From contig CM038917.1 in the NCBI GenBank assembly GCA_021904315.1, positions 18,708,041 to 18,772,040 of the forward strand: a stretch of 64,000 bases of DNA, written 5' to 3'. Position numbers and translations under genes: made by a program. This document shows, one piece after another, positions 36,956 to 48,499 of this stretch. Below the pieces are notes generated by a model that saw nothing but the letters and a program-made list of their open reading frames with translations, searched no databases and was not told the origin of the DNA. Source of the DNA: Sphagnum magellanicum. Taxonomy: Eukaryota > Streptophyta > Sphagnopsida > Sphagnales > Sphagnaceae. Each line of letters begins with the position of its first letter. Within the stretch, counting starts at the first letter, position 1.

Positions 36956-37599
36956 TAAAAGAAATCTTGAGTTTGGGGATTCAAAGGCATATGATGTAGG
37001 TTAACATGATTTGTTAATAATGTTTGCCCAAATTGTTTTAAATAAATAAATAAATAAAATTTTTGCAACATTGAATCAGAGATTAAAGGTGCATTATGCC
37101 AAAACATGGTTTTCATGAGTAGGACAATTTGCAATTACTATCCAAGTATAGTCATGTAGTCATATTTTGACTTTAATCGTTGTCATTATTTTGATTACAA
37201 CCATTATTAAGACTACATGATTATAAATATGAATATAGGTAATTATATGATTATGAATTATGATTACACAATTAATAATCATGTTGAATATAGTTGACAT
37301 TGGTTTACCAACTATAATTTTAAAAAATAAACATGAAAATAAAAATAAATTTAATAAAAATTGGCCTACATTTAATTTAGGTTTAGTTTTGGTTTAACCT
37401 ATTTTAATTAACCTCTACATTTTATTTGATTGAATTTAAACATCTAGGTTTAACATCCTCAATTTTATTTTCTAAAATTAACTTCCATTAAATTTAGTTT
37501 ATAAGTTTAATTTAAGTAGCTTCATTTAGTCTATGTATATTTGTTAACTTAATTTAACAAATAGTTTGATTTTGCCCTAAATTTTTTAAGGTAATCCAA

Positions 37600-39330
37600 T
37601 CCAATGAAATTTAACTGAAATAAATTAAATTAACATATTTTAGCCTAAATATCTTGAATTAACGAAATTTAACCAAATTTTGATTACTTTAGTTTAAATA
37701 TCCAAAATTTACCAAATTTTGTCTAAACATTTTTTTTTTCAATTTTTGCCTAAATATTTTAATTTTATCAAAATTTTGCAAGTTTAATTGAATTTAAATT
37801 AAATAACCTAGTTTAACCAAATATAATTTTGTATGGTTAAATTTAGCCTAATTTAACCAAATGTAATTTAATATAGTTAAGTTTAACATAATATAGCCAA
37901 GTATAGCCTGATATAACATATTTTAACCAAATATAGTTTAGTATAGCCAAATATAGCCAACTATCACATATTTTAGCCGAATATAGTTTAGTAGAACCAA
38001 GTATAGCCAAGTTGAATCGAAAATAACCAAGTATAGCCTAATTTAACCAAATATAGCCTAATTTAGCCATGTGTAGCCAAGTTAAACCTAAATAATTTAC
38101 TTTTGCCAAGTTTAGTTTAGTATGACCAAATTTAGCCTAAAATATTCAAGTATAGCCAAATATTATCGAATTTAGCCAAGTTTAACCTAAATACCCTACT
38201 TTTACCAATTTAAACCTAGTTTGGCCTAATATAACTTAGTATAACCAAATATTACCAAGTTTAGTTTAAATAAGCTACTTTTGCCAAGTTTAACTTAATT
38301 TAGCCAAATATAATTTAGTATAGCCAAGTTCAACCTAAATAACCTACTTTTTCCAAGTTGAACTTAATTTAACCATATATAATTTAGTATAACCAAGTAT
38401 AGCCAAGTTTAACCTAAATAACTTACTTTTGCCAAGTTTAACTTAATCTAGCCAAATATAATTTAATATTGCCAAGTATAGCCAAATTGAACCTAAATAA
38501 CTTACTTTTGCCAAGTTTAGCCTAATATAGTGTAGTAGAACCTAGTTTAACCAAATATAGTTTAGTATAGCGAGATTTAGCCTAATTTTAATGAATATAG
38601 TTGAGTTTAGCCAAATTTAACTTAAATACCTACTTTTTGCCAAGTTTAACTTAGTTTAACTTAATTTAGTCAAATATTATTTAGTATAGTCAAATTTAAC
38701 ATAAATAACGTACTTTTGCCAAGTTTAACTTAATTTAATTTAGTATAACCAAGTATAGTCAAGTTTAACCAAGTTTAACCAAGTTTAGCTTAAATAACTT
38801 AGTGATACCAAGTTTAACATAATTTAGCCTAATTTAGTTGAATATAATTTAATATAGCCAAGTATAACCAAGTTTAACCAAGTTTACTTTAAATAATCTA
38901 CTTTTACCAAGTTTCACTTAGTTTAGCCAAATATAATTTAGTATAGCCAAGTATAGCCAAGTTTAGTCTAAATAACCTACCTTTGTCAAGTTTAATTTAG
39001 TATAACATAATTTAGCCAAATATAATTTAATATAGCATGCTTTTGCCAATTATAGGTAAATTTAGCGTTAATAACTTACTTTTGCCAAATTTAGCCAAGT
39101 ATAATATAATTTAGCCAAATATAATTTAGTATAACCAAGTTTAACCTATCATGGCCAAGTATAGCCAAGTATAGTTAAGTTTAACCTAAATAACCTACTT
39201 TTGCCAAGTTTAGCCTAGTATAGCTTAATATAACCTACTTTGACCAAATATAATTCAGTATTGCCAAGTTTAGCTTAATATAGCTTAGTTTAACTTAGGT
39301 TAAACTTAAATAACCTAGTTAACTTAAATA
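37600..39330 (+). repeat. TAGCC/TAACC word array with 75-125 bp higher-order unit
   Basis: The array is built from words AAGTTTAACC, AAGTATAGCC, AATATAATTTAGTATAGCC and CTAATTTAGCC. About twelve times the marker AACCTACTTTTGCCAAG recurs at intervals of 75 to 125 bases (for example near 38265, 38339, 38418, 38500, 38707, 39190), giving a loose higher-order unit. The array starts inside AT-rich subterminal sequence and ends just before the tRNA-like module of the same element. Confidence 0.85.
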
Positions 39331-39532
39331 ACCCCAAGGCAGATTAAGTTGCTTAAGTCTAGCCTAGGAAGACCTAGATTTTCTTAAAACAGTCTATGGA
39401 AGCCTAAGTTAGATTGTTGGGTGGCTTGTGTTAGCCTAGGTCAACCTAGGTCAGCCTAAGGAAGCATTAGCTAATCTAGGCTTTAAAAACTTATTTTTTA
39501 TATTTTTGTGATACCTTCATTTGTTAAATAAA

Positions 39533-39605
39533 ACATGTGGTCGTGTGATGGCAAAGGACTTTGCCCCTCCAAGTGGAGGTGAATGGTTCAAGTCCTCTTG
39601 CTTTC
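39533..39605 (+). repeat. tRNA-like module 4
   Basis: GTGGTCGTGTGATGGCAAAG is followed by GGAGGTGAATGGTTCAAGTC; the B-box match GGTTCAAGTCC is at 39585-39595. It shares GTGGAGGTGAA-like and GGTTCAAGTCCTC words with the module at 43.8 kb. The A-box part is weaker. Confidence 0.55.
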
Positions 39606-40449
39606 ATCCTATGTGCTTCTTAAGTTCCTAGGGGAATATTAGTGGAGTAGCCTTCCTAGGAGGAAGGTTAGGTGGTTGGCACATAGCCTAGGTTGTTTTT
39701 ACACCTAGGTTAGGTCACCTAGCTTAGCATGTAGACTAGGTCACCTAGCCTATGGTTAGGGCATAGGGCTCTTAGCCGAGTAGGTGGCCTAGGCTAGGTC
39801 CCAACTGTCATTATTTGATTAAAATTTGACTACCACGTGGCATCATATAATTGGGTAGGAAAAATAATTTCATTATTTTAGATTGCCACATGTCCACTCA
39901 AAAATGGTTAATAAATTTTTTAATTCATTCTAAGTTACCATGTGGCAACAAGACATTAATCACAATAAATTATAATTATATTTTTGAATTAAATTTTGGC
40001 CATTGAAGATGTCCTATAGTCATGGAGAACATAGTCGCAAATGGCATTTATGACTATGCCATTTTTTGTGACAAGTGGTAATACCATGGGCCATATGAAC
40101 TGGTAGTCATATAGTCATATTTTCCATGTTTTGGTGTAGTGGTGGTAGTGTTTTGGATCTACCTATAGTTCAAAAATATTAAAGTTCTATAATGTCATTA
40201 TGTATTCATATAAATAATATAACTTTTAATTTAAAATCAAATTAATATTGCCATGTCAATTAGTAGCTTTCGTCAATTTGGACAAGCATGTTTAGTCATG
40301 TTAATCATACATTTTATGTCACATTTGCGTAAAAAATGATTGGTTTGTTATGACTACAACCAATTTTGTCCATTGTTTAATGTGAGTAAAAATATGATTA
40401 AACTTAGTAAAAAAAACTAGTGTAAAAACACATATCTCTAGTAGTGTGA

Positions 40450-40832
40450 TGTCATCATTGCATAGATTTGCTAAGGAATAAGATGCCACCAATGCAAGGA
40501 AAGTGCATTGGTGGGTGGCCCCATAATTATTTTATGTTTACAACAAACCAGGAACTTCAAATTCCCTTTGACAAATGGTTAAACAACACCAAAAAATTGT
40601 GAAGCCTAAAGCATATTCGATGGGCAAGCTAGCAAATGTCATATGGGGTGAAAATTGGGATGCAAAATATTTTGTAAACAACTCAACCAAGATTTCATTT
40701 GTGAAGGTGTTCCACAACATGTATGAGCCAAATCTAGAGGCACAAAAAATTGTTCAACATGTCATGCACACATTGATGGGGCCTCCATATAATTGGACTA
40801 CACCTAATGAATGTTATCAAAGGCAGCCATAG
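40450..40832 (+). pseudogene. Protein-kinase-like protein, second fragment
   Basis: It continues the frame of 34980-35230: SSLHRFAKE, stop, DATNARKVHWWVAP, stop, LFYVYNKPGTSNSL, stop, QMVKQHQKIVKPKAYSMGKL, ANVIWGENWDAKYFV, and ends VMHTLMGPPYNWTTPNECYQ. AKE-DATNARKVHWWVAPE-like text fits the activation-loop to APE-motif region of a kinase (WVAP then a stop where E is expected), and AYSMGKLANVIWG the following helix F region. Three in-frame stops make it dead, but no frameshift occurs, so decay is mostly by point change. Confidence 0.7.
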
Positions 40833-41039
40833 ATAGTTTATAGTTTCTCCATATGAAATTTGGTGTAATTTACATGATCTCTAAAAAATGGCATGTTATA
40901 GATTTGCAAATTTTATAAAACCCAATTTTGTCAAGGAATCATGTTATCATGTGTAATCATATTTGAAATTTAAAACATATCCTTTTTACAGATTTAAAAT
41001 TTGTGGATCTATGTTCTAATAAAATGATGACATCTTTCT

Positions 41040-41291
41040 TGTAAACATAACAAGTAGTAATATCACATCACCTAATAGTCAAAGAGTCATTCTAGTCATG
41101 TTGGACAACCATCATAGTCATTTCAAACAATCATCTTTAATCATGTTAGTCATATAATTTTAGTAACATTTGTGTAAAAAATGATTGGTTTATTTTGACT
41201 ACATCCAATTTTGTTCATTGTTTGATGTGACTAAAAATTTGCCTAAACTCAATTAGAAAGACCAACTTAAAAACACATATTTGTAGTAATG
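41040..41291 (+). mobile_element. Right-end fragment of a CACTA-type element
   Basis: Closely similar to the last 190 bases of 35235-40446 (GTCATGTTAGTCATATAATT, TGTAAAAAATGATTGGTTT, AACACATATTTGTAGTAATG). The end at 41291 is followed by CAT. A matching left end with CAT was not found between 40.83 and 41.04 kb, so the copy looks truncated. Confidence 0.6.
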
Positions 41292-41299
41292 CATATTTG

Positions 41300-42230
41300 G
41301 ATTAAGTGTACAAGCCCTACAAGATATTCATTTTCGTGAATGAAATGATCACAAATGTAGATTTTAATATCAAACATTTGTAGATATTTGGGCATGAGCT
41401 TTGCTAGATGAATAATCATCTGCTTTTTAGTAAGCAAAAGACATTGGTTTTCCATAAATGCCTTACAAAGTTTTTTAATAAAGTCTTGGGGTGTGCACAT
41501 TGGAAATGCCATAAATATAAACCATAATCTAACCAAAATGATTATGAACCCAATAGATAATGTCATGGTTATTAAAAACTGGAATTGTAAAGTAGAGGTT
41601 TTGTTTTGCACTATTAATGTGGCTAGTCCTCCTGTACTTGGAGGCTCCTCATTCGATAGGAGAATTTGTGTTTACATATATTTTGTAGTGGAATCCTTTT
41701 GGTAGGATGTGGCATATCACTATGGTAGATACAATTTTTTTGAAAGCTATTAGAACCTTGCAACAATCACCATATAATGCTACCTTTTGTACAATGAAAT
41801 CAACTGATTGTTTGTGATTTGAAAGAAACTTTTGAATTTTATGATAAGATAACAAATAACATGTTTGAAGATAATTTCTATTAAAAATGTTGATGAAATG
41901 GTTATCACATTACAACATTTTATTGAAGACATGCCAATTACATTGAACATGACAACATGTAAGTTGTAATTCTCCAATTGGAGTTCATCCTCACATTTTT
42001 TGGGTTCAAAGAACAATAAACCTAGACGTTGAGTTCTGGAAAACCTTCTATGGTTTATAATCCACAATGTTAATGATCAATCATGATAATTCAATTGTAT
42101 GTATTGTATCCTTTGAAGGGTTTGTTCCAAATGCTTGTATTGGCTGAAATCTTAGGCCCATGTTTTTATATGTATGTCCTCATCATTAAAGAATCACATG
42201 ATGTGATTAAATGAAAATGTTTGCACATAT
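41300..42230. other. Sequence of unknown origin with minus-strand protein-like frames
   Basis: Minus-strand frames at 41267-41611, 41649-41855 and 41780-42067 overlap and have fairly ordinary amino-acid content (for example LENYNLHVVMFNVIGM), so this may be a decayed element gene. No domain was recognised. Confidence 0.3.
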
Positions 42231-42233
42231 ATT

Positions 42234-42945
42234 GTGGATGATGTGAGTTCATTTCATTGTGGTTCACATATTGAGCTAGCTTTGCAAGAAATTGCAATGA
42301 TTTTTAGATTCCCAAAAGAAATTCGGCCTACAATGGAGGTGAGCAAATATCATTTAATTTTTGACTTGAATGGTGTACTTGTGGCAACTAGAGAGGGTCA
42401 AATTACTACATCTCACCTAGTGGTTTTGAGGCTTGGGTTGAAAGAGTTCTTCTCCACATGTATAAAGAAATTCAGGGTGTACATTTGGTCTTTGGCAATG
42501 AAAAAAAAACTTTGCTAGGCAGGGAACAAATTTCAATTTTCTGCTAATATTTAAAATAGTAGACTAGACATTATGTGTTAAAAATGACCACTTCTTCCCT
42601 AAGAAGCCTATTTTTCATACAAACCTAGATGATTTTTTGGGTATGTTTCATGGTGTGAACTTTGAAAATACATTGCTTGTAGATGACATGCCTCACATGA
42701 GTATGTTTAATCTTCCTTTCAATGCCATCTTCCTTGAGAACTTTTATGGGTCAACATAGATAGTCATTACTTGCTCTAAATTATTATCCTTTACTTGGAA
42801 TCCTTGCATTCATCCGAAATGTGGAATGTGAGTTTATAAATTTGTAAAATTTAATCCTTTGGTAACATTACGCACAATCTTCCTAATGACCATTCAAATG
42901 CCAAATTCAATACATGTTGTTCTTTCAACATTTTTATAAGAGGGT
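42234..42945 (+). pseudogene. FCP1/SCP-type HAD phosphatase-like protein, decayed
   Basis: One frame reads EVSKYHLIFDLNGVLVATRE, then VVLRLGLKEFFSTCIKKFRV and YIWSLAMKKKLC up to a stop at 42516. After a frame change it continues as KKPIFHTNLDDFLGMFHG, VNFENTLLVDDMPHMSMFN and NAIFLENFYGST, then a tail (VYKFVKFNPL). FDLNGVL is the HAD motif I (D-x-D-x-T/V) with the second Asp replaced by Asn, YIWS is the motif II region, and LLVDD the motif III/IV acidic pair. This order is typical of FCP1/SCP-like phosphatases. Loss of the second motif I Asp would impair catalysis even in an intact copy. It is 136 bases upstream of a CACTA-type insertion. Confidence 0.75.
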
Positions 42946-43269
42946 TAGATTGAGATTTTAAAATTTTAAAAAGTGAAATATCTTATTTAATTATTAATGA
43001 ATTATGATGCATGGATGATTTAACATGATTATTTCATGTCTAGCTTTAACTTGAGTTCAATGTGATCCATTGTGCCATACACACAACGTCAAAACGTGTC
43101 TTTCATGACTTGGACATTTACGACTAATGTTTAATCTACTCATGTAGTCATATGTCCCCAGTCATATACTTTTACTCAAATTTGTGACTACATTGTAATT
43201 GCATTATGACTACGTGATTAGATTAGGATTATTTTTGTGACTACATGACTAACTTACATACATTATTAA

Positions 43270-43760
43270 CCTACCTATGTTAGTAGTTTAATTAGGTGCT
43301 AACTACCTACTAACTATTTATTAGCTACCTATAAAGTAGCTAGTACCTATGGGCTAGTACTACCTATTATCTACCTACCTATTATGTAGTACATACGTAC
43401 CTACCTATTAGACATAGGTAGTACATACCTACTTAATTACCTACTATGTACTTACTACTAGGTACCTACCTACTACCTATTACTAAATACCTACCTACCT
43501 ATTATTTATTATTTAGTACATACTTACCTACCTACTAAATAGGTAGTATGTACCTACTTACCTACCTAGTAGGTAGGTAGTACATACATATCTACCTACT
43601 ACTTTGGTACCTACTTATTAATAGGTACCTATTTACTACTTATTTATTACTACCTCTAGGTACTACTTACTTATTACCTACCAAACTAAATACCTGCTAG
43701 GTTATTAGGTAGGTTCTAAATTCTTACATAAATACCTAAGTACCTAACTTATAAAGTAGG
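43270..43760 (+). repeat. CTAC/GTAG word array
   Basis: CTACCTACCTATTA, GGTAGTACATACCTACTTA and TAGGTAGGTAGTACATAC recur in both senses, so many local stretches are self-complementary. It is inside the element 43082-44298 and ends 50 bases before its tRNA-like module. Confidence 0.85.
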
Positions 43761-43809
43761 TTAGAAAAAAATGTTTATAAAAATATGGTGATAATTTTTG
43801 TCGTGTAAA

Positions 43810-43890
43810 AGTCATGTGGTGCAATGGTTAAGTGGGGGTTAAAGACTTTTTCCTTCACTATGGAGGTGAAAGGTTCAAGTCCTCACACTT
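43810..43890 (+). repeat. tRNA-like module 5, best preserved
   Basis: GTGGTGCAATGGTTAAGTGG matches the A-box/D-arm pattern. GGTTCAAGTCC at 43872-43882 is a near-perfect eukaryotic B box (GGTTCRANTCC), with a plausible long variable arm between. CCTCACACTTGCAAC follows, with no proper acceptor stem. It may be a remnant of a tRNA-derived sequence or SINE fixed in the element family. Confidence 0.6.
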
Positions 43891-44688
43891 GCAACTTAGT
43901 GAACTAGCCTAATTAGCTTAACTTGCTAGCTAAGTTAACTTACATTCCTAGGTAGGTTAGGGCGTGCATTCCTAACATATAAGTTGGGTCTTAGCTTTTA
44001 TACCATGTGTCTACATGCCACATGTCTACATGGCATGGTGGAAAACATATTTATTTCATATTTGATGAATTATATCCAATGGCCATAATTTATGAATTTC
44101 ATCAAACATTGATGACCTCCATGATTTTATAGTTGCAAAAGTCACAGTCACGAATTGTCTTGTGATTGAACCACACTGTGACTAGGTGTCCTAAATAACA
44201 TGTCCTATTCGACTACATAGTCATGTAATCATAAATGTCTTCCATGACTAAGAATCTAGTCAGAAATCAAGTTGCAAAAAACAACTTTTCTTGTAGTGAC
44301 AACTTGGTGCCACCAAATATTATGGGGTTATAATTTGGAAATTGTGGATTGACAGGGATATTGTTAGACATAATCCATTGTTCTAATTGTATACATGTGG
44401 ACTAATTGCCACTAGATTCCTTTTGCAAATAAATTAGGATTTCATTGTAAGTTAATGACTTGTTTGAAATATCATAATGGCATAGTGGTTGTTAGGTGCT
44501 TGTTGGAAACATTAATGGATTTCATGGTGACTCAATGTTTTGTATAACAAAATAACATTAATTATTGATAACACATTATCATTTGATCATCAATTGATTT
44601 TTTAAGGCATGCATAACACATTATGTTATCATGCTTTCATATTGCCTTTTGCCAACACATTTTGTTTTCATTTTAGTTCAATGTTTCC

Positions 44689-45390
44689 ATGAGGTTAGCT
44701 ACTATGATCAAAGGCACTTTGATGCATTCACGTTTATGTTCACAAGATATTGGACTTAAAAAATTATTAATTCTTAGAATCAATAGATTAATGTTATGTT
44801 ATTTCTTGCATTGTGTTGTTTTACAAAGGAATGTTCAAGTGTTTGGAAGAAATATTGATAAGAACAAAATGTAACTTAAAGCTAGAGTGAAGAATTTTCT
44901 TGCTACAACATTTAAAAAGTTTTATGCCATAATTTGGTTTTGTATGAAACTTGAGGATGTGTTGGAAGTTTTTCCAATGTTGATGCCAAATGTTTTTTTG
45001 GATCAACTCATTTTCATTTGGGGATGTGAATAATGCTCCAACATGTTTAATGAAATTACACCCAAGTCTTATTATTATATAAAGGACTTGCAACAAATCT
45101 ATTATGCTTATCGTGGGCTACTTTATGGGAAGGAAGATCAAACATTATTGATTCACGATGAACCTAGCAAGGTGCTTTGGAATCCAATGTGGAGTGGTTT
45201 TTTTCTTGAGTCTTTTAAAGGAGATGTTGTCAAAGAATAAGGTGCAATGGTTGGACTTGCCAGTTTGTTTGTGACCAACCTAAGTGATCGGATTGCCATT
45301 GGTGAAAATGGTTCAAATTCACTAGGACATTATGATCAAGTATTCTAAGCTTCATTTAAATTCTTCTTCACAAAGTTATTTTTGGTTTTT
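44689..45390 (+). pseudogene. Second HAD phosphatase-like protein, decayed
   Basis: One frame with only two stops runs from 44689 to 45240. Its blocks are LMLCYFLHCVVLQRNVQVFG, then KARVKNFLATTFKKFYAIIW followed by FCMKLEDVLEVFPMLMPNVF, then PKSYYYIKDLQQIYYAYRGL, and EDQTLLIHDEPSKVLWNPMW. The spacing FLATTF-K-KFYAIIW resembles HAD motif II, and TLLIHDEPSK motif III/IV with the first Asp of DD changed to His. The motif I Asp is not visible (LRINRLM). Downstream, KNKVQWLDL-like codons continue to about 45390 in another frame. It differs from the copy at 42.2 kb, so this is a second subfamily. Confidence 0.7.
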
Positions 45391-45399
45391 ACAATATGT

Positions 45400-48320
45400 G
45401 AATAATGACAACATGAAAATGTTTGCAATAACTAACCCCCTTTAGATATGCACTTTAAATCATTTCATCTATTTCCATTTTTTCATTTTTCAAGTCATTT
45501 TTTATGTTATAACTTTGACAATACATTGTTATATGTTTTCATATGCATTCATTTTCTATTACTAACTTTTGTTTACAATTGGTAATTCTAAATTTTTTAT
45601 TTATATAAATAGTGGATTATGCATTTATGATAGGTTTATTGTTTTTGAATTTTGTATGAAGATTTTTCGTGAAGTCCTTTTTTGGTGTTTTAACAACTTG
45701 GTGGGCACCACATCTCAAGGTTCAATTTGTATTTGAAATATTCAATCATTTTCTTCGTCTATGTAAATTGCATTGTTAACCACTTGGTGTTTATAAGGCT
45801 TAATTTGCACATGGGTGATGTAAGTTGCATTTTGTTAATTTTTCAAAAACAAATTGTTATGGTTAACAACCTAATGGCCACTAGGTCATATTTATAATTG
45901 AAAGGCTCACTATTTGTATGATGGGTCAAAGCATGATTGGGGTACCAAAAAGGATTGTCTTATTAAATATATAGTGGATTCCTTCACTTGAACATGTCGT
46001 TGAAACTTAATGGTACATTCATATAAAAAATGTGTTTTTTTCATAGATACATACATTATTAATTAAAGTACTATTTTATGCATAATATTTCAAATTTGAA
46101 CAAGTTTAAAGATTCCTAACAAGTTTTGAAAAACTTTCTAGGACTTTATTTCATGGAAAAAAATAGTTCAAGGATTCATAATGAACGTTTAAAAATTTTA
46201 TTTTTCCCAAGATTCTTACCATAAACACTTTAGCTCCTAATGTATATAAAATGTTCAAGTGTGACAAGAACCAAGTGCTCTAGATTGTGATGTATGAAGT
46301 TTCCAAAAAGTAAAATTTCTAAGAATTTTAGGCCATTGATAGCACATGGCTCACATTCAATAAATTTTACTATTCTTATTGAAGTGAAACAATAAATACT
46401 CTCGATGCCTATATAAAATTTGGAGCAAATTAATTTCATTTGATATAAGAAAAAAAAGGGAAACATAAGATAGGTCATAGGTTTTATGAAGAAAAAAGGT
46501 GAATTGGGGTGTCCAAGGAAAGAGTCCTTATGTTTCAAATGGGGTACCCCAACTCTGCTTGGACCTTGGTATAAATTCCATGTTTGTATTATTTGACTTT
46601 TGTAAAGTTGAAAATTAATATAATACATGTTTTAATTAAGGGGCCCCTTTGTGAAAATACTCCTACTTGATGGAGCACTTGCTCAATTTTGAAGGGCTTT
46701 TGTTCAAACCAAAATTCAAAGTTGGAGCATTTATTGATTGAATTCAAATTTTATAACATGAACATATTAATCATAAAAAAAAAATATTCCATGATTAACA
46801 TGATATTAAAATGATACCCCATTGACATATATGTAAAAAAGATTGTAGTTTTTTGGACCATTTGACATGGTTTTTGCTTCATTGTTTTTTATTTAGACCC
46901 AACCTTACTATTTAAAAAATTAATATTCAAATTTTATTGCAACCAAAAAAAAAAAAACTTAACATCATTTCCATGAACTCTAGTGTTTTACAATACTAAA
47001 ACTTTATATGAAGCAATTATAACAAATGGTATTATTCCTTCTTATTCATTTTCAATAAAATTGCATAATTGGATATGGTTCTTGAGTTGTGTTTTATGGC
47101 ATTTAAGGACTATTTTTTGTTATCAAAATTATGATTTAAAAAAAAGTATTGATCTTAATGTGCATTCCTATGTAATGAAAGAAAAAAATTATAGAACTTC
47201 TTGGTCATATTAGTCATAACAATCAATCAAAACATTCTTTTTGTATTTGGACGTTGCACCCCATTGCCAATATTGCAGTACCTTTACTATTTTGACATTT
47301 CTTGAACATTTTGTTTTTCATTTCAATAATAAAAATAAAAATATTTTGAAATTCCTCTATTCAAGTGGGAAAAAAATGCCTTAGGCACATTGCACCACCA
47401 AGCTTTATGGATGGCAATCAAATCTAGTAATGTTAAACAAATTTCTAGAACTTTTGGCATTGCCAACAATTGCAAAACTTCCACATTTATTGAAAATAAT
47501 TTAATTATTGTTTGAATGGTAAAATTACCATGGTAGATTGATAGTTTTGTAATGTTCAAAGGACAACATAAATGAAAGGAAGGGTTTCAAGACTTGTATC
47601 ACATATGTTTGCATGTGTTGTTGCAAAAATTATAATTTAACATCAAAATCCTAGGTTCCATTTGAAACAAATGTCAAACAATTCATTTGTGCATTTACAT
47701 GTGACAAGTGATATAGTGGTATTAAGTGCATGCAACATAGTAGCCAATAACCCTAACTTTGGTTCGACGTACAATGTTGGACCATAGGCCCCAAGGTAGT
47801 AGCAACAACTTGTGTTATTGCCTAAACTTATGGATTTGACGCATGACCTTTTAGTGCCATTGATTATTGTTGTCCATAGGAACAAACAATAGTTTTTGGA
47901 AAACAACAACTTTTAAATTAGCACATGCAATAGACTTGGCATTTTTTTATATTTGCATATGCTTTTCAAAGTTGAAATAAGTTTTTGCACTAGAATAGCT
48001 TTCCTAACCATATGCAAGTATTAAAAGATGCCAAGTTGCCACTTTTGTTGTCCTTTCCCATTTTGGGTGTAAGCAAGATAAGTTATACATTCTTGCTACC
48101 TTGGTAACTAATTACCAAAAAAAAAAAAAGTAACTAATTGAAAAAATTCATTCATCAATTGTTGCCTTGATGGAAGTTCAAATGGGTAAAAACACAATAA
48201 AAGGAACCACGATGACCAAGGTTAAAGTCTTTACTAAGGATTGCATTTTACATGTGTCCTACATGTATTAGTCTATTAAATATCAAAATTGTATTTTAAA
48301 TGTAATTTCTGGGATTGGAT
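45400..48320. other. AT-rich intergenic sequence, nothing firmly recognised
   Basis: Frames of 80-130 codons on the minus strand (46230-46628, 47323-47559, 47643-47909) show no domain I can name. GGTGGGCACC and ATGGCCACTAGG words of the 19/29-kb satellite occur singly at 45.70 and 45.87 kb. Confidence 0.45.
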
Positions 48321-48499
48321 ACATTAGTACAAAAGTGCGGTGTAGTTCAGTAGCTTAAACCACTATGGGACTTTAAAAGTGAAATCAGTTCATTACATTT
48401 TAATGATTTCACCGTGGTTAAAGTTATTTCACTATATTATCATTATGTAAACATCATGTTTCATTACTAGTTGACATAATTCACTATGATAATTTATTG

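Larger units (their letters stand above)
37092..40141 (+). mobile_element. CACTA-type element, TSD GTG, nested
   Basis: The left end CATTATGCCAAAACATGG and the reversed right end CACTACACCAAAACATGG differ at three positions. GTG stands on both sides (37089-37091 and 40142-40144). GTCATGTAGTCATATTTTGA and GTCATATAGTCATATTTTCC are mirrored subterminal copies. The interior is a 1.7-kb TAACC/TAGCC word array, a tRNA-like module (39.54 kb) and a CCTAGGTTAGG-rich tail (39.6-39.8 kb). No transposase. Confidence 0.9.
35235..40446 (+). mobile_element. CACTA-type element, TSD TGA, carrying a nested element
   Basis: The left end CATTACTACAACATG, followed by GCTTTTACACTATTAG, matches the reversed right end CACTACTAGAGATATG, followed by TTTTTACACTAGTTT. 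TGA stands on both sides (35232-35234 and 40447-40449). Without the nested 37092-40141 element it is about 2.2 kb long. It carries a tRNA-like module at 36.88 kb and AT-rich sequence before it, with no transposase. The right 190 bases (TGATTGGTTTGTTATGACTA region) recur at 41.04-41.29 kb. It split the kinase-like pseudogene. Confidence 0.85.
43082..44298 (+). mobile_element. CACTA-type non-autonomous element, TSD ACA
   Basis: The left end CACAACGTCAAAACGTG aligns without gaps to the CACTACACCAAAACATG end of the 37092-40141 element and, more loosely, to its own right end (reversed CACTACAAGAAAAGTTG). ACA stands on both sides (43079-43081 and 44299-44301). Subterminal GTAGTCATATG words occur near 43145 and, on the other strand, near 44215. 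Inside are a CTAC-word array, a tRNA-like module and a CTAGGTAGG tail. No transposase. Confidence 0.8.

Noticed and set aside
37600-39330. Regularly spaced repeats that might suggest a CRISPR-like array
   Set aside because: Units vary in both repeat and spacing, the words fill the spacers too, and the context is a eukaryotic transposon.
43810-43890. Functional tRNA gene
   Set aside because: The B box is good, but no acceptor stem pairs and the A box is weak; similar degraded modules occur inside each related element.
46230-46628. Minus-strand frame of 132 codons
   Set aside because: Content is Phe/Ile/Leu/Tyr-rich as expected from AT-rich DNA, with no motif and no conserved neighbour.
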